Source of the DNA: Acinetobacter calcoaceticus | GTDB taxonomy: Bacteria; Pseudomonadota; Gammaproteobacteria; Pseudomonadales; Moraxellaceae | Direction: 5' to 3' | DNA: 64,000 nucleotides | NCBI RefSeq assembly: GCF_004345325.1 | Contig: NZ_SLVJ01000016.1 | Location: 1-64,000 of the forward strand | In this document: positions 27,159-35,716 of the stretch, one piece after another | How positions within the stretch are numbered: position 1 is the first letter of the stretch | How the letters are laid out: the number at the start of each line of letters is the position of its first letter | Made by a program: the position numbers and the translations under genes | Notes under the pieces: model-generated | Told to the model about the DNA's origin: nothing | The model's input: the letters and a program-made list of their open reading frames with translations, nothing else | The model's database searches: none

Positions 27159-27186
27159 TTGCAATATGTATTCGATCAAATACAAT
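27159..27186 (+). promoter_or_regulatory. Promoter and operator of the toxin-antitoxin pair
   Basis: TTGCAA (27159-27164), 16 bp, TACAAT (27181-27186) form a promoter. Embedded in it is a perfect palindrome TGTATT-N6-AATACA (27167-27184), placed so that a bound repressor would block RNA polymerase. The antitoxin encoded two genes downstream has a DNA-binding helix-turn-helix and is the likely ligand. Confidence 0.65.
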
Positions 27187-27210
27187 TGATAAGGAAAAGA
27201 AGGAACCCTC

Positions 27211-27507
27211 ATGGTTGAAATTAAACGTCTACCGGAATTTGATGCATGGTTAGATGGTATTAAAGACAATATGACTAGAATTCGCTTGAATCGTAGATTG
27301 GATAAGGTTCAACGTGGAAACTGGGGTGATATTAAACCTCTCCAAGACGGTGTATGGGAGATGAGAGAGTTCTTCGGTTCAGGTTGGCGGATGTACTATA
27401 TCCAGCATGGTGACGTTGTGATCGTGATGCTTGGAGGTGGTGAAAAATCTACTCAAAGCAAAGACATTGATCGAGCAGTCAAACTATCGAAAACATTGGA
27501 GGAATAA
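27211..27507 (+). CDS. RelE/ParE-superfamily toxin (addiction module killer protein)
   Basis: A 98-residue toxin of the phage Gp49/HigB-like branch (the group called addiction module killer protein). Recognisable parts are FDAWLDGIKDNMTRIRLNRRLDKVQRGNWGDIKPLQDGVWEMREFFGSGWRMYY and VMLGGGEKSTQSKDIDRA. The fold is that of RelE/ParE; members cut mRNA on the ribosome or inhibit gyrase, and which applies here cannot be told. The order toxin-then-antitoxin is as in higBA. AAGGAA upstream of the ATG is a good ribosome-binding site. Confidence 0.85.
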   Translation: MVEIKRLPEFDAWLDGIKDNMTRIRLNRRLDKVQRGNWGDIKPLQDGVWEMREFFGSGWRMYYIQHGDVVIVMLGGGEKSTQSKDIDRAVKLSKTLEE

Positions 27508-27509
27508 AA

Positions 27510-27800
27510 ATGATTAAAGTTGCTGATTTACCAAGTTTTGATATGGCTGAGTCACTCAAAACTGAAGAAGATATTGTGATGTACCTCAATATGGTCCTTG
27601 AAGATAATGATCCTGCTGAATTGGCTCATGCCCTTGGCGTAATAGCTAAAGCAAGAGGGATGACCCAAATTGCCAAAGAAGCAGGGATTGGACGAGAAGC
27701 GCTCTATAAAGCACTTCGTCAAGACTCAGCACCTCGCTTTGATACGATCAATCGGGTTGTTAAGGCTTTAGGTTTAAAGCTTACAGTTCAGAATGCTTAG
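27510..27800 (+). CDS. Antitoxin of the addiction module (HigA-like)
   Basis: A 96-residue antitoxin of the addiction module antidote family. The N-terminal part (VADLPSFDMAESLKTEEDIVMYL) wraps the toxin in relatives; the C-terminal part, GMTQIAKEAGIGREALYKALRQDSAPRFDTINRVVKALGLKL, is an XRE-type helix-turn-helix. It starts 2 bp after the toxin stop codon, behind a GGAGG site, and should repress the shared promoter at 27159. Confidence 0.87.
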   Translation: MIKVADLPSFDMAESLKTEEDIVMYLNMVLEDNDPAELAHALGVIAKARGMTQIAKEAGIGREALYKALRQDSAPRFDTINRVVKALGLKLTVQNA

Positions 27801-27804
27801 AAAT

Positions 27805-27837
27805 TAAAAAAATGGGAACGAATAGCCCCCATTTTTC
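27805..27837 (+). terminator. Terminator of the toxin-antitoxin operon
   Basis: AAAAATGGG and CCCATTTTT pair around a short loop right after the antitoxin stop, ending in a T tract. It isolates this operon from the ATPase gene that follows. Confidence 0.7.
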
Positions 27838-28006
27838 ATTTCGCATAAGAGATTTTATGTTAAGTAATAATTAGAATTCGTTATGTGGGGGCAGTAAAAA
27901 CTAAAGTTTAGAGTGGGGTAAGATAGAAATATAAAAATATTTATTAAAATCAGTAGTTTTAGTTGTATGATGTTTACTAACTTTTATACCCTTAGTTCTT
28001 ATTCGA

Positions 28007-29584
28007 ATGTCAAAACTAAAATCAATACGTTTGAAAAATCTCCGAAGTTTAAAAGATACTGGAGACGTTGAGTTAAAACCTATTACGATACTTGTTGGTA
28101 AAAATAGTGTAGGAAAAAGTACATTTCTTCGAACTTTTCCTTTACTAAGACAAAGTTGTGAAAAAGAAACCAGAGCACCTATTTTGTGGTATGGAAATTT
28201 AGTTGATTTTGGTGATTTTGGTACAGCTTTAAATAAAAAAACGATGTCTATTGATGGTGATGACTATATTGAGTTTTCATTTAATATGGAACTGGATAGT
28301 TTAATTTATTATTACAGATATAAATCTATTGATAATTTAGAACCAAAAAAAATTAATACAAATATCTCTTTAAGGATGAGAGAACATAATAAATCTAGTT
28401 ATGCCTCTCAATTAAAAATGGATATTTTTGGTAATACAATTATATTGGATTTAAACCAAAATCAAGAATTTGAAAAAATATCAATCAATGAAATAGTTTT
28501 TAATAAAGATTATTTTAAAGAAAGAGGCTGTACATATGAAATAATTCAAAGAAAAATTCTACCTATACCACGACTATTAAAAACTATCAGAATAAAAGAA
28601 AAGAAAGTGGAGTTTTTGGCAGAATCTGAATTATTTAATGATTATTTAAAAGAAAATATTACAAGATTATGTAGAAAAAACACAAGTTCAGAAACTATTG
28701 AGCATTTAATAGAAAATATACCATGGGCATCTGGAACTGATATATATAATTATTTCTGCAATCAGAATATAATAATTGGCCTTGCAAAAAATATATCCCA
28801 AAAGGGTATTGATAGTACGATATTTAAAGAAATTCTTTGCTTCTTTTATCTTGGATTATTTGAAAATTTAGTAAGAATACATAATGATGAGTTGTCATCA
28901 ATATTTAGTGATGTTCGCTATTTAGAGCCACTAAGAGCTACAGCACAAAGATACTATAGAAGACAAGAACTAGCAATTGATGAAATTGATTCTAAAGGAT
29001 CAAATATTGCAATGTTTTTAGATAGTTTAAGTGCACATGAAAGAGTAAGTATAAATAAGATATTGAAAGATGATTTTGATATTGAATTAAATGTAACTAA
29101 AGAAAATGGCCATTTAGCTTTAACTATTAAGAATAGTGATCTTAAAGAAGCTACTAATATTGCAGATTTAGGGGTTGGGTATTCTCAAATTCTACCATTC
29201 ATTATTCAGTTATGGAGTTGTATACATAGGAAAAAAAGTACAAGAAATAACTTTCTTGGATTTCGTGGTAGACAAAGTAACAACAGTTTATTTGTAATTG
29301 AACAACCTGAATTACATTTACATCCTGCATATCAATCAAAAATTTCTGATGTTATTTGTAAAATTAATAAAGATAGTAGGAATTATGTGAATTTAATTAT
29401 AGAAACTCATAGTCCTCATATTATTTATCGATTAGGTGAGTTAATTGAATTAGGTGAAATAGATAAAGAGTCTATACAGGTTTTAGTGTTTGAAGAGTCT
29501 GAAAATGGAACGTCAATAAAAAAATCAATATTTGATGAAAATGGACGTTTAAATAATTGGCCTATTGGTTTTTTTCAGCCTTAA
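28007..29584 (+). CDS. AAA15-type ATPase with DUF3696-like C-terminus (probable defence ATPase)
   Basis: A 525-residue ABC-like ATPase of the OLD/SMC-related AAA15 group. Walker A is GKNSVGKST (residues 31-39). The signature-like LGVGYSQILP is near 390, Walker B is VIEQPELHLHP near 432, and the switch histidine is in IETHSPHI near 468. The C-terminus NGRLNNWPIGFF matches the WP-GFF ending of DUF3696 ATPases. Such enzymes sense phage infection and activate a partner effector in several defence systems. The gene is strongly AT-rich compared with the chromosome around it and sits 20 bp before its partner at 29605, so they form one operon. No effector domain is fused to it. Confidence 0.85.
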   Translation: MSKLKSIRLKNLRSLKDTGDVELKPITILVGKNSVGKSTFLRTFPLLRQSCEKETRAPILWYGNLVDFGDFGTALNKKTMSIDGDDYIEFSFNMELDSLIYYYRYKSIDNLEPKKINTNISLRMREHNKSSYASQLKMDIFGNTIILDLNQNQEFEKISINEIVFNKDYFKERGCTYEIIQRKILPIPRLLKTIRIKEKKVEFLAESELFNDYLKENITRLCRKNTSSETIEHLIENIPWASGTDIYNYFCNQNIIIGLAKNISQKGIDSTIFKEILCFFYLGLFENLVRIHNDELSSIFSDVRYLEPLRATAQRYYRRQELAIDEIDSKGSNIAMFLDSLSAHERVSINKILKDDFDIELNVTKENGHLALTIKNSDLKEATNIADLGVGYSQILPFIIQLWSCIHRKKSTRNNFLGFRGRQSNNSLFVIEQPELHLHPAYQSKISDVICKINKDSRNYVNLIIETHSPHIIYRLGELIELGEIDKESIQVLVFEESENGTSIKKSIFDENGRLNNWPIGFFQP

Positions 29585-29604
29585 ATTTATCTGTGTGATT
29601 ATAT

Positions 29605-30711
29605 ATGTACATTTACTTAATGGATGATATTTGTTCTTTAGACTTTTCATCTGAAAATCTTGATAATATAACTGCTTTAGAGAACCTAATTAATTCTGGA
29701 TATGATGGAGCCAATATTATTGATGCTTCTACAAAAACGATGAGGTTTTTAAAAGATGCAAATATTCTAAGTGAAACATCTTTAAAAAAAATTTCACAAA
29801 TTTCAGATTTTAATAGAGAGTTAGGTGGGCTTTATAAAGATATCCCTTATAAGGTATATATTACTGGAGAAAACGTCTTACTTCATAAAAATAATAATTC
29901 TTGGTATATTCAATTAAAGTCAATATCATATGGTAATTTTGCTTATTTAGATTTATTGGCAGAAGATGAAAGTGATGCAAAACTCTTAATTATTGCCATG
30001 AAACATTATCAATTGCTAAATAATAGCTTAAAGAATTTTAATATTAAGGCTAAAGCATCGAATGGTGGTGGTGGAAATATTAAAAAAGTTTTATTATCTA
30101 AGCTACAAGATAAAGAAAACTTTTTAATATGCTTCTGTGATAGTGATAAATTTTCTTTAGATTCAGATCTCAGTTATGTAACTAAAGAATGTAAAAAAAT
30201 TTCTGGAGATGCTAATTTTCCTGTGTCTTTTTTTTGTACTTCAGGAAGGGAAATAGAAAACGATTTACCTCATTACTTTATTAGTCAAGTTATTGATATT
30301 GACAACAATCATGAAGTTAAAAAGTCCTTCACAACCTTAGAAAAAATTTATTATAGCGTAGATAAAAATTTGTATTTATTTACAGACATAAAAGAAGGCA
30401 TGACGCTCAAAAATATTAATAATATTAAATGTAGCACATCCAACCAGTTTTGGAAAAATGGTATTTCAAAGCTTATAGAGGCTGATATCTTGGATGATGA
30501 CATTACAAGTAAGCCTGAAGATACTTATGTGATTCAACATATATCTAAATCAATCTCCGCAAATATTCTAAGTTGGCTTAACTTTGAATATGAAAGCAAA
30601 CCTAAAAGAGTACATGAGATTATTAAAAACCAAGAGGATGCAACTTCTTGGCTACAACATGGTGAAAATCTATTTTGGTTAGGGTGTGGTATGAAAAAGG
30701 GGAGATTGTAA
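29605..30711 (+). CDS. Partner of the ATPase with TOPRIM-like acidic motifs
   Basis: A 368-residue AT-rich gene not assigned to a named family. The middle carries, in the right order for a TOPRIM/OLD-type nuclease, LLAEDESDAKLL (Glu 120), FLICFCDSDK (Asp 179, Asp 181) and GREIENDLP (215-222). The last is close to the R-x-IENYL motif of DUF4435 proteins. The N-terminal 100 residues and C-terminal 140 residues are unrecognised. Its place after an ATPase copies the ATPase plus TOPRIM-effector plan of PARIS (AriA/AriB) and, in fused form, Gabija. Nuclease activity is inferred only. Confidence 0.7.
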   Translation: MYIYLMDDICSLDFSSENLDNITALENLINSGYDGANIIDASTKTMRFLKDANILSETSLKKISQISDFNRELGGLYKDIPYKVYITGENVLLHKNNNSWYIQLKSISYGNFAYLDLLAEDESDAKLLIIAMKHYQLLNNSLKNFNIKAKASNGGGGNIKKVLLSKLQDKENFLICFCDSDKFSLDSDLSYVTKECKKISGDANFPVSFFCTSGREIENDLPHYFISQVIDIDNNHEVKKSFTTLEKIYYSVDKNLYLFTDIKEGMTLKNINNIKCSTSNQFWKNGISKLIEADILDDDITSKPEDTYVIQHISKSISANILSWLNFEYESKPKRVHEIIKNQEDATSWLQHGENLFWLGCGMKKGRL

Positions 30712-30825
30712 TTAATCTATTTAGAAAAATGAAAGGGGCAATATTTTTTAGATTTCCTAAAATCAACAGAATACACCTCATGCAAAATTAACAATTAAAT
30801 TGAGTAAAATCAATATATTGAGATC

Positions 30826-30896
30826 AACTCAAAAGCCCAGTTTGAACAAACTGGGCTTTTTGCGTGAATTAGCCCGTTCCACGACAGTTTGTTGAG
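30826..30896 (-). repeat. Right arm of the 71-bp inverted repeat
   Basis: This is the exact reverse complement of 25955-26025. The hairpin at its inner end (30831-30860) stands 115 bp after the ATPase-partner stop codon and could serve as that operon's terminator. Confidence 0.9.
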
Positions 30897-30964
30897 CATT
30901 TTTCTGAGACACTCATTAGTGAGCATAAACAATCAGATCAGCCATAAGGTTTAAAGGAGCGGCT

Positions 30965-31174
30965 CTAGAAGCCCTTTTTCTTAGGTTCTGGTTCAATATG
31001 TTCTGGTACTGGAATGGCAATACCCCTAAAAATAATTGAACTTAAAAGTAGAAAATCCAATACCTCTGAATTATGGATATATCCATAGATGGCAATACAA
31101 CACTGCAAACATGAATTCTGCTCATGTTTTTGTGAAATTAACTCGTTTGATTCATGAGGTGCCTGCGGGATACA
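30965..31174 (-). pseudogene. Possible gene remnant ending in a Pro/Glu/Lys-rich tail
   Basis: On the minus strand 70 codons stay open without an ATG and end with a hydrophobic stretch (FLLLSSIIFRGIAIPV) and the tail PEHIEPEPKKKGF before TAG. The composition looks like the C-terminus of a real membrane-associated protein that lost its start. No family is recognised. It lies just outside the right repeat arm, in the gap before mesX. Confidence 0.3.
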
Positions 31175-31333
31175 TTACATCATGCTCTGAACTATAGACC
31201 ATCTTATAGTTAATTCTGGATTGGGCCATGAGGCGACTATCGGAACAGACTGGGAATACCATTGACTGGGAAGATCAGAAAGAGCAGCACATACATTCAG
31301 GTTTAATCTCAGAAATTAGGGTAGCGGATCACA

Positions 31334-32308
31334 ATGAACAATGAATTTGCATTTACGATTAAGAGCATTCGTTTTGATGAAAATTATCATCCATCAAACA
31401 ATACCCGTATCACCACCAACTTTGCGAATTTGGCGCGAGGCGAGAGCCGCCAAGAGAACTTGCGTAACACCTTAAAGATGATTGACAATCGTTTCAATGC
31501 CTTGGCGCATTGGGATAATGCCAAGGGTGATCGCTATTCTGTTGAACTCGAAATCATTTCCGTGGATATCAACATTGCAAGTAGTGCTGATACCTTCCCG
31601 ACCATTGAAATATTGAAAACCAATATTATCGATCACCAAAATAATCAACGTATTGAAGGCATTGTCGGCAATAATTTTTCTTCTTATGTGCGCGATTATG
31701 ACTTTAGCGTATTGCTGTTGGAACATAATAAAAATCAAGCTAACTTTAGTGTGCCAGACAACTTTGGCGATCTGCATGGCAAGCTATTTCAGCATTTCGT
31801 CAACTCAAATATTTACCAAGAACACTTTAGTAAGCCACCAGTGATCTGCCTCAGTGTATCGAGTACCAAGACCTATCAACGCACTGAAAATCAGCATCCT
31901 GTATTGGGTGTGGAATACCAACAAGATGAATACTCTTTAACTGATGAGTATTTTGGAAAGATGGGCTTAGAGGTACGTTACTTTATGCCTGAAAATAGTG
32001 TTGCGCCTTTGGCATTTTATTTCCGTGGTGACTTGCTCAGTGATTACACCAATCTTGAGTTGATCAGTACCATCAGCACCATGGAAACTTTCCAAAAGAT
32101 TTACCGCCCTGAGATTTACAATGCCAATGCAACAGCAGGGAAATGCTACCAACCGAGCTTGAACAACCATGATCATTCATTTACGCAGATTGTTTATGAT
32201 CGCGAAGAACGTGGCCAGTTGGCGATTCAGCAAGGGAAATTTACTGAGCAACACTTCATCAAGCCTTACCAAAATATCCTAGGGCAATGGGCTGCTCAGT
32301 ACGCTTAA
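31334..32308 (+). CDS. mesX: MesX (DUF1852), partner of the MesD methionine synthase
   Basis: A 324-residue soluble protein of DUF1852: FAFTIKSIRFDENYHPSNNTRITTNFANLARG at the start, then long conserved blocks to LGQWAAQYA. In Acinetobacter baylyi this family (MesX) is required with MesD for folate-independent methionine synthesis, in a reaction that needs oxygen. It is followed by mesD and a flavin reductase, all in one direction. The ribosome-binding site is weak. The chemistry of MesX is not settled in what is known of the family. Confidence 0.85.
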   Translation: MNNEFAFTIKSIRFDENYHPSNNTRITTNFANLARGESRQENLRNTLKMIDNRFNALAHWDNAKGDRYSVELEIISVDINIASSADTFPTIEILKTNIIDHQNNQRIEGIVGNNFSSYVRDYDFSVLLLEHNKNQANFSVPDNFGDLHGKLFQHFVNSNIYQEHFSKPPVICLSVSSTKTYQRTENQHPVLGVEYQQDEYSLTDEYFGKMGLEVRYFMPENSVAPLAFYFRGDLLSDYTNLELISTISTMETFQKIYRPEIYNANATAGKCYQPSLNNHDHSFTQIVYDREERGQLAIQQGKFTEQHFIKPYQNILGQWAAQYA

Positions 32309-32408
32309 TACAGCTATGCGTCAAGCTCAGTATCAAGCCATGCATGAGGCTATATATGCACTCATGCATGCAACAACGAATGAAACAAATTAGATAAGAT
32401 TATAGATT

Positions 32409-33443
32409 ATGAAAATATTATTACCGACATCAACGGCTGGCAGTTTACCGAAACCTTCTTGGTTGGCACAACCTGAGACCCTGTGGTCACCTTGGAAATT
32501 ACAAGATGATGCGTTAATTGAGGGCAAACAGGATGCGCTACGTTTGTCATTGCAGGAACAGCAACACGCAGGCATTGATATCGTCAGTGATGGCGAGCAA
32601 ACCCGTCAGCATTTTGTTACCACGTTTATCGAGCACCTGAGCGGTGTTGATTTTGAAAAACGTGAAACGGTACGAATTCGTGATCGTTACGATGCCAGTG
32701 TGCCGACCGTGGTTGGTGCTGTGGCTCGACAAAAGCCAGTTTTTGTTGAAGATGCCAAGTTTCTACGTCAGCAAACCAAGCAACCGATTAAATGGGCGCT
32801 GCCTGGCCCGATGACCATGATTGATACGCTATATGACAACCACTATAAAAGTCGTGAAAAACTGGCTTGGGAATTTGCCAAAATTCTTAATCAAGAAGCC
32901 AGAGAATTAGAAGCAGCTGGTGTTGATATTATCCAATTTGATGAGCCTGCATTTAATGTGTTTTTTGATGAGGTGAATGATTGGGGTGTTGCGACCTTAG
33001 AGCGCGCACTTGAAGGGCTAAAATGTGAAACTGCCGTACATATTTGCTATGGCTACGGCATCAAAGCCAATACGGATTGGAAAAAGACCCTAGGCTCAGA
33101 GTGGCGCCAATATGAGGAAGCATTTCCTAAGTTGCAACAATCGAGTATCGATATCATCTCGCTCGAATGTCACAACTCTCATGTCCCTATGGACCTGATT
33201 GAACTCATTCGCGGTAAAAAGGTGATGGTCGGAGCCATTGATGTGGCAAGTAACAGCATCGAAACCCCAGAGGAAGTCGCTGACACCTTACGTAAAGCAC
33301 TACAGTTTGTCGATGCCGACAAGCTTTATCCTTCGACCAACTGTGGCATGGCGCCGTTATCTCGCCAAGTGGCAAGAGGCAAGCTCCAAGCGTTAAGTGC
33401 AGGTGCGGAAATCATTCGTCGAGAACTCTCAACCTCGTACTAA
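32409..33443 (+). CDS. mesD: MesD, core folate-independent methionine synthase (MetE-like)
   Basis: A 344-residue protein corresponding to the catalytic C-terminal barrel of MetE without its N-terminal folate-side domain. Visible pieces are LLPTSTAGSLPKPSWL, DIVSDGEQTR, DIIQFDEPAFN, the zinc ligands in VHICYGYG and STNCGMAPLSR, and SLECHNSHVP. It methylates homocysteine to methionine. Short MetE-like enzymes paired with DUF1852 are the MesD family, whose methyl donor is not methyl-folate. It starts 100 bp after mesX. Confidence 0.88.
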   Translation: MKILLPTSTAGSLPKPSWLAQPETLWSPWKLQDDALIEGKQDALRLSLQEQQHAGIDIVSDGEQTRQHFVTTFIEHLSGVDFEKRETVRIRDRYDASVPTVVGAVARQKPVFVEDAKFLRQQTKQPIKWALPGPMTMIDTLYDNHYKSREKLAWEFAKILNQEARELEAAGVDIIQFDEPAFNVFFDEVNDWGVATLERALEGLKCETAVHICYGYGIKANTDWKKTLGSEWRQYEEAFPKLQQSSIDIISLECHNSHVPMDLIELIRGKKVMVGAIDVASNSIETPEEVADTLRKALQFVDADKLYPSTNCGMAPLSRQVARGKLQALSAGAEIIRRELSTSY

Positions 33444-33665
33444 GCGAGCTGTTGTATTAAGCTAAGCGACCGGTGAGGTGTAAAGGGTGAGCTGTTTGAT
33501 TGGATTTATTTGATTTAATCGTTATCATCAATCCGCAAACCCGCACCTCAATCAAGAGTAAGTATTGGTTCTACTCAGAACGCATTTAGATAATGCGCCT
33601 AAGTAACGCAATCGTGTGGGATCGCCCAATCCGAAAAAGGTATGGGTTCATTTAGGAACAAAGTG

Positions 33666-34157
33666 ATGGTTGAAGTAACAGACTTTAGAAATGCAATGTC
33701 TTTGTTAACAGGTGCGGTCAATGTCATTACCACGGCAGGGGCGTCTGGTCGTTATGGATTCACTGCGTCTTCTGTGTGTAGTGTTACGGATACACCGCCG
33801 TCATTACTGGTCTGTATGAATAAAGCATCGAGCTCACATGCCCATTTTCTCGAGAATAAAATTTTAACCGTGAATGTGCTAGGTGCGCATCATCAGCATA
33901 TTTCCAGAGTTTTTTCCTCCAAGATGAGTCCAGAAGAACGCTTTGCAAATGGAACTTGGACAGAACTCGAAACGGGCGCACCAGTTTTAGAGGATGCTTT
34001 GGTGAGTTTTGATTGTCAGATTGAGCAAATTCAAACTGTCGGAACCCATGCGATTTTTATATGTCGTATTGTGGCGATTCAACAAAGCCAGCACGATCAA
34101 GGCTTGGTTTATTTTAATCGCGCTTATCATCATGTGGGGCAGACGGAAATCGCTTAA
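33666..34157 (+). CDS. Flavin reductase
   Basis: A 163-residue flavin reductase-like FMN-binding protein: FRNAMSLLTGAVNVITTAG, then RYGFTASSVCSVTDTPPSLLVCMNKASSSH, and HAIFICRIVAI near the end. It reduces free flavin with NAD(P)H and hands it to a partner oxygenase. Coming directly after mesX-mesD, it probably supplies reduced flavin for the oxygen-dependent methionine synthase. The ATG at 33666 is preferred because AGGA at 33654-33657 is correctly spaced; a start at 33642 is also in frame. Confidence 0.85.
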   Translation: MVEVTDFRNAMSLLTGAVNVITTAGASGRYGFTASSVCSVTDTPPSLLVCMNKASSSHAHFLENKILTVNVLGAHHQHISRVFSSKMSPEERFANGTWTELETGAPVLEDALVSFDCQIEQIQTVGTHAIFICRIVAIQQSQHDQGLVYFNRAYHHVGQTEIA

Positions 34158-34185
34158 AGCCCAAGGCAGATTGCTTGGGCTATTA
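34158..34185. terminator. Terminator between convergent genes
   Basis: AGCCCAAG and CTTGGGCT pair around an 8-nt loop right after the flavin reductase stop codon; an AT-rich tail follows. It serves the mes operon and may also serve the convergent inhibitor gene. Confidence 0.55.
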
Positions 34186-34206
34186 ACAGCACATTAATCT
34201 TTAAAT

Positions 34207-34650
34207 TTAGATTTTTTTAGCAGTTAATTTTTTCTTGAGTTTCTTTAATATCTCAGCTGGTTTTTCACCATTCTCTTGGGCGATTAATTTAACCTGTTCG
34301 CCCTCTAAGGATAAAACATCAACTTCGAGATAATGACCCGAGCCAGCCGTTAATTTTGAGACGATGAGTTCTTTATTACCATCACCGTTTAAATCTTGGA
34401 ATTCAATTCTAGGCTGGCCATTATCCATAAAAACAGAGCCATCACGGGCGAACACTGCACCAGCAACAAGATCCATGAGTTCAGCATCTTTGTAAATTGC
34501 GATCGAATAGCTACCAATAGAGGCACTTTCAAGATCACCTTGTGAAATAACAGCGGTGCGATTATCAGGTAAAGTGAATTTTTGACCTTCAGCTGCATGC
34601 ACTTGAATTGCTGAAGCACAAAGGATCAAACTTGCGAATATTTTTTTCAT
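34207..34650 (-). CDS. PliI-family inhibitor of I-type lysozyme
   Basis: A 147-residue periplasmic protein with a clear signal peptide ending at HAA. The body has DLESASIGSYSIAIYKD, VAGAVFARDGSVF, DLNGDGNKELIVSKLTAGSGHYLEVDV: the SGxY loop that plugs the lysozyme active site and the calcium-like DLNGDG loop are both features of PliI. It would protect the cell wall against invertebrate-type lysozyme. The C-terminal Lys-rich tail (KKLKKKLTAKK) is unusual. It has its own promoter region and no operon partner. Confidence 0.75.
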   Translation of the reverse strand: MKKIFASLILCASAIQVHAAEGQKFTLPDNRTAVISQGDLESASIGSYSIAIYKDAELMDLVAGAVFARDGSVFMDNGQPRIEFQDLNGDGNKELIVSKLTAGSGHYLEVDVLSLEGEQVKLIAQENGEKPAEILKKLKKKLTAKKI

Positions 34651-34932
34651 AATGAACCTGATTTAAAGTTAAAAACATGACAAATGCATTGTATATAACA
34701 TTTTTTAAAGACTCTATTTTTAGATTACACCACAATTTTATTAATAGTAATCATGCCTGTAGATGAAGGCTGTTTAGCAATGAAAAATGCTTAAATTATA
34801 TTGACAGTTAAGACGGTATCTTTTTTAAAAGGAAGGTTGGGATTAATGCCAGTCAGTTAAGCAAAAATACAGGCTTTTATAAATAAATAGATGTGCCCAA
34901 ATCATATTTCAGTTATTCGTCCGCTATTTTTC

Positions 34933-35052
34933 AATCCTCCCCAACCAGAATGCTAATCAATCAAGCAAGAAACCATAATAAAATCAAATTTAAATAATTG
35001 ATTTTATCCATTTTTTTTAAATCCTCCCCAACCCTCCTTTTTCTAAGGAGGG
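34933..35052. repeat. Repeated AATCCTCCCCAACC motif with hairpin
   Basis: The 14-mer AATCCTCCCCAACC occurs at 34933-34946 and again at 35020-35033. The second copy runs into a perfect 8-bp hairpin, CCCTCCTT / AAGGAGGG (35032-35052). Repetitive extragenic elements of this kind are scattered through Acinetobacter chromosomes. The rest of 34651-35226 is AT-rich and shows no gene. Confidence 0.6.
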
Positions 35053-35289
35053 AGCGTTGCGTATCCGATTAGGTATTGATTTCAAAGGTTTTCCCATCTT
35101 TGGCAAAGATGAGCAGCACTGCTGCGTAAGAGGGGAGATTCGCTGTATAAAAACTTAGACCATCACATGATTTTTACGAAGATTATGAGCATTAAAAAAG
35201 CTTAACTGACTGGTATTAAGCTTAGGATGGATTACTCGGTGAAGTTGTATATACTTTATACGACTTCAAGCTCAGACACCTGGTTGATA

Positions 35290-35640
35290 ATGAAAAATAC
35301 CCACTACAACTTTGGCCTTATCATCATATTCATTATGTTAAGCAGCTCAAGTTTTGCTGCAAATCGTGCGACATCTGCTGATGAGCGCATGCAATCTGTC
35401 AACCTGCAATCCAGCCAAATTGATGACCATCCTCAGAGCATGAATCGTCCCCCAATGCCGTTGTCTAAACAAGGGGCTAAGGTCTATGCCGCGGGGACAT
35501 TTCCCAATGCAGATAGCGCAGAAAAACAGGCCGATTGTGCCGCACAGGGCCTACGAAATTTGACCCCCTATGTGGTGGTGATCGTGGCTGCAGAAGGCGA
35601 TGATGCAACCATTTGTGGGGGGAGTAATGAGCTTAAGTGA
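35290..35640 (+). CDS. Small secreted protein, unknown
   Basis: A 116-residue protein with a signal peptide (FGLIIIFIMLSSSSFAA) and a mature part containing two cysteines (ADCAAQG and TICGG) that could form a disulfide. The frame extends upstream to 35227, but the ATG at 35290 places the signal peptide correctly. It recalls small periplasmic proteins of unknown function. The next gene is an interrupted BrnA-like antitoxin; no link is evident. Confidence 0.55.
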   Translation: MKNTHYNFGLIIIFIMLSSSSFAANRATSADERMQSVNLQSSQIDDHPQSMNRPPMPLSKQGAKVYAAGTFPNADSAEKQADCAAQGLRNLTPYVVVIVAAEGDDATICGGSNELK

Positions 35641-35716
35641 AAACTTAGCGTGTAGCAGTGCCACAAGCATTATGCTTAACCCATTGAATGGGCTGAATCT
35701 AACTTGAGGAAACAGT

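Noticed and set aside
29605..30711. Calling the pair a PARIS system
   Set aside because: The TOPRIM-like motifs and the order fit, but the ATPase looks DUF3696-type and the partner could not be matched to DUF4435 over its length.
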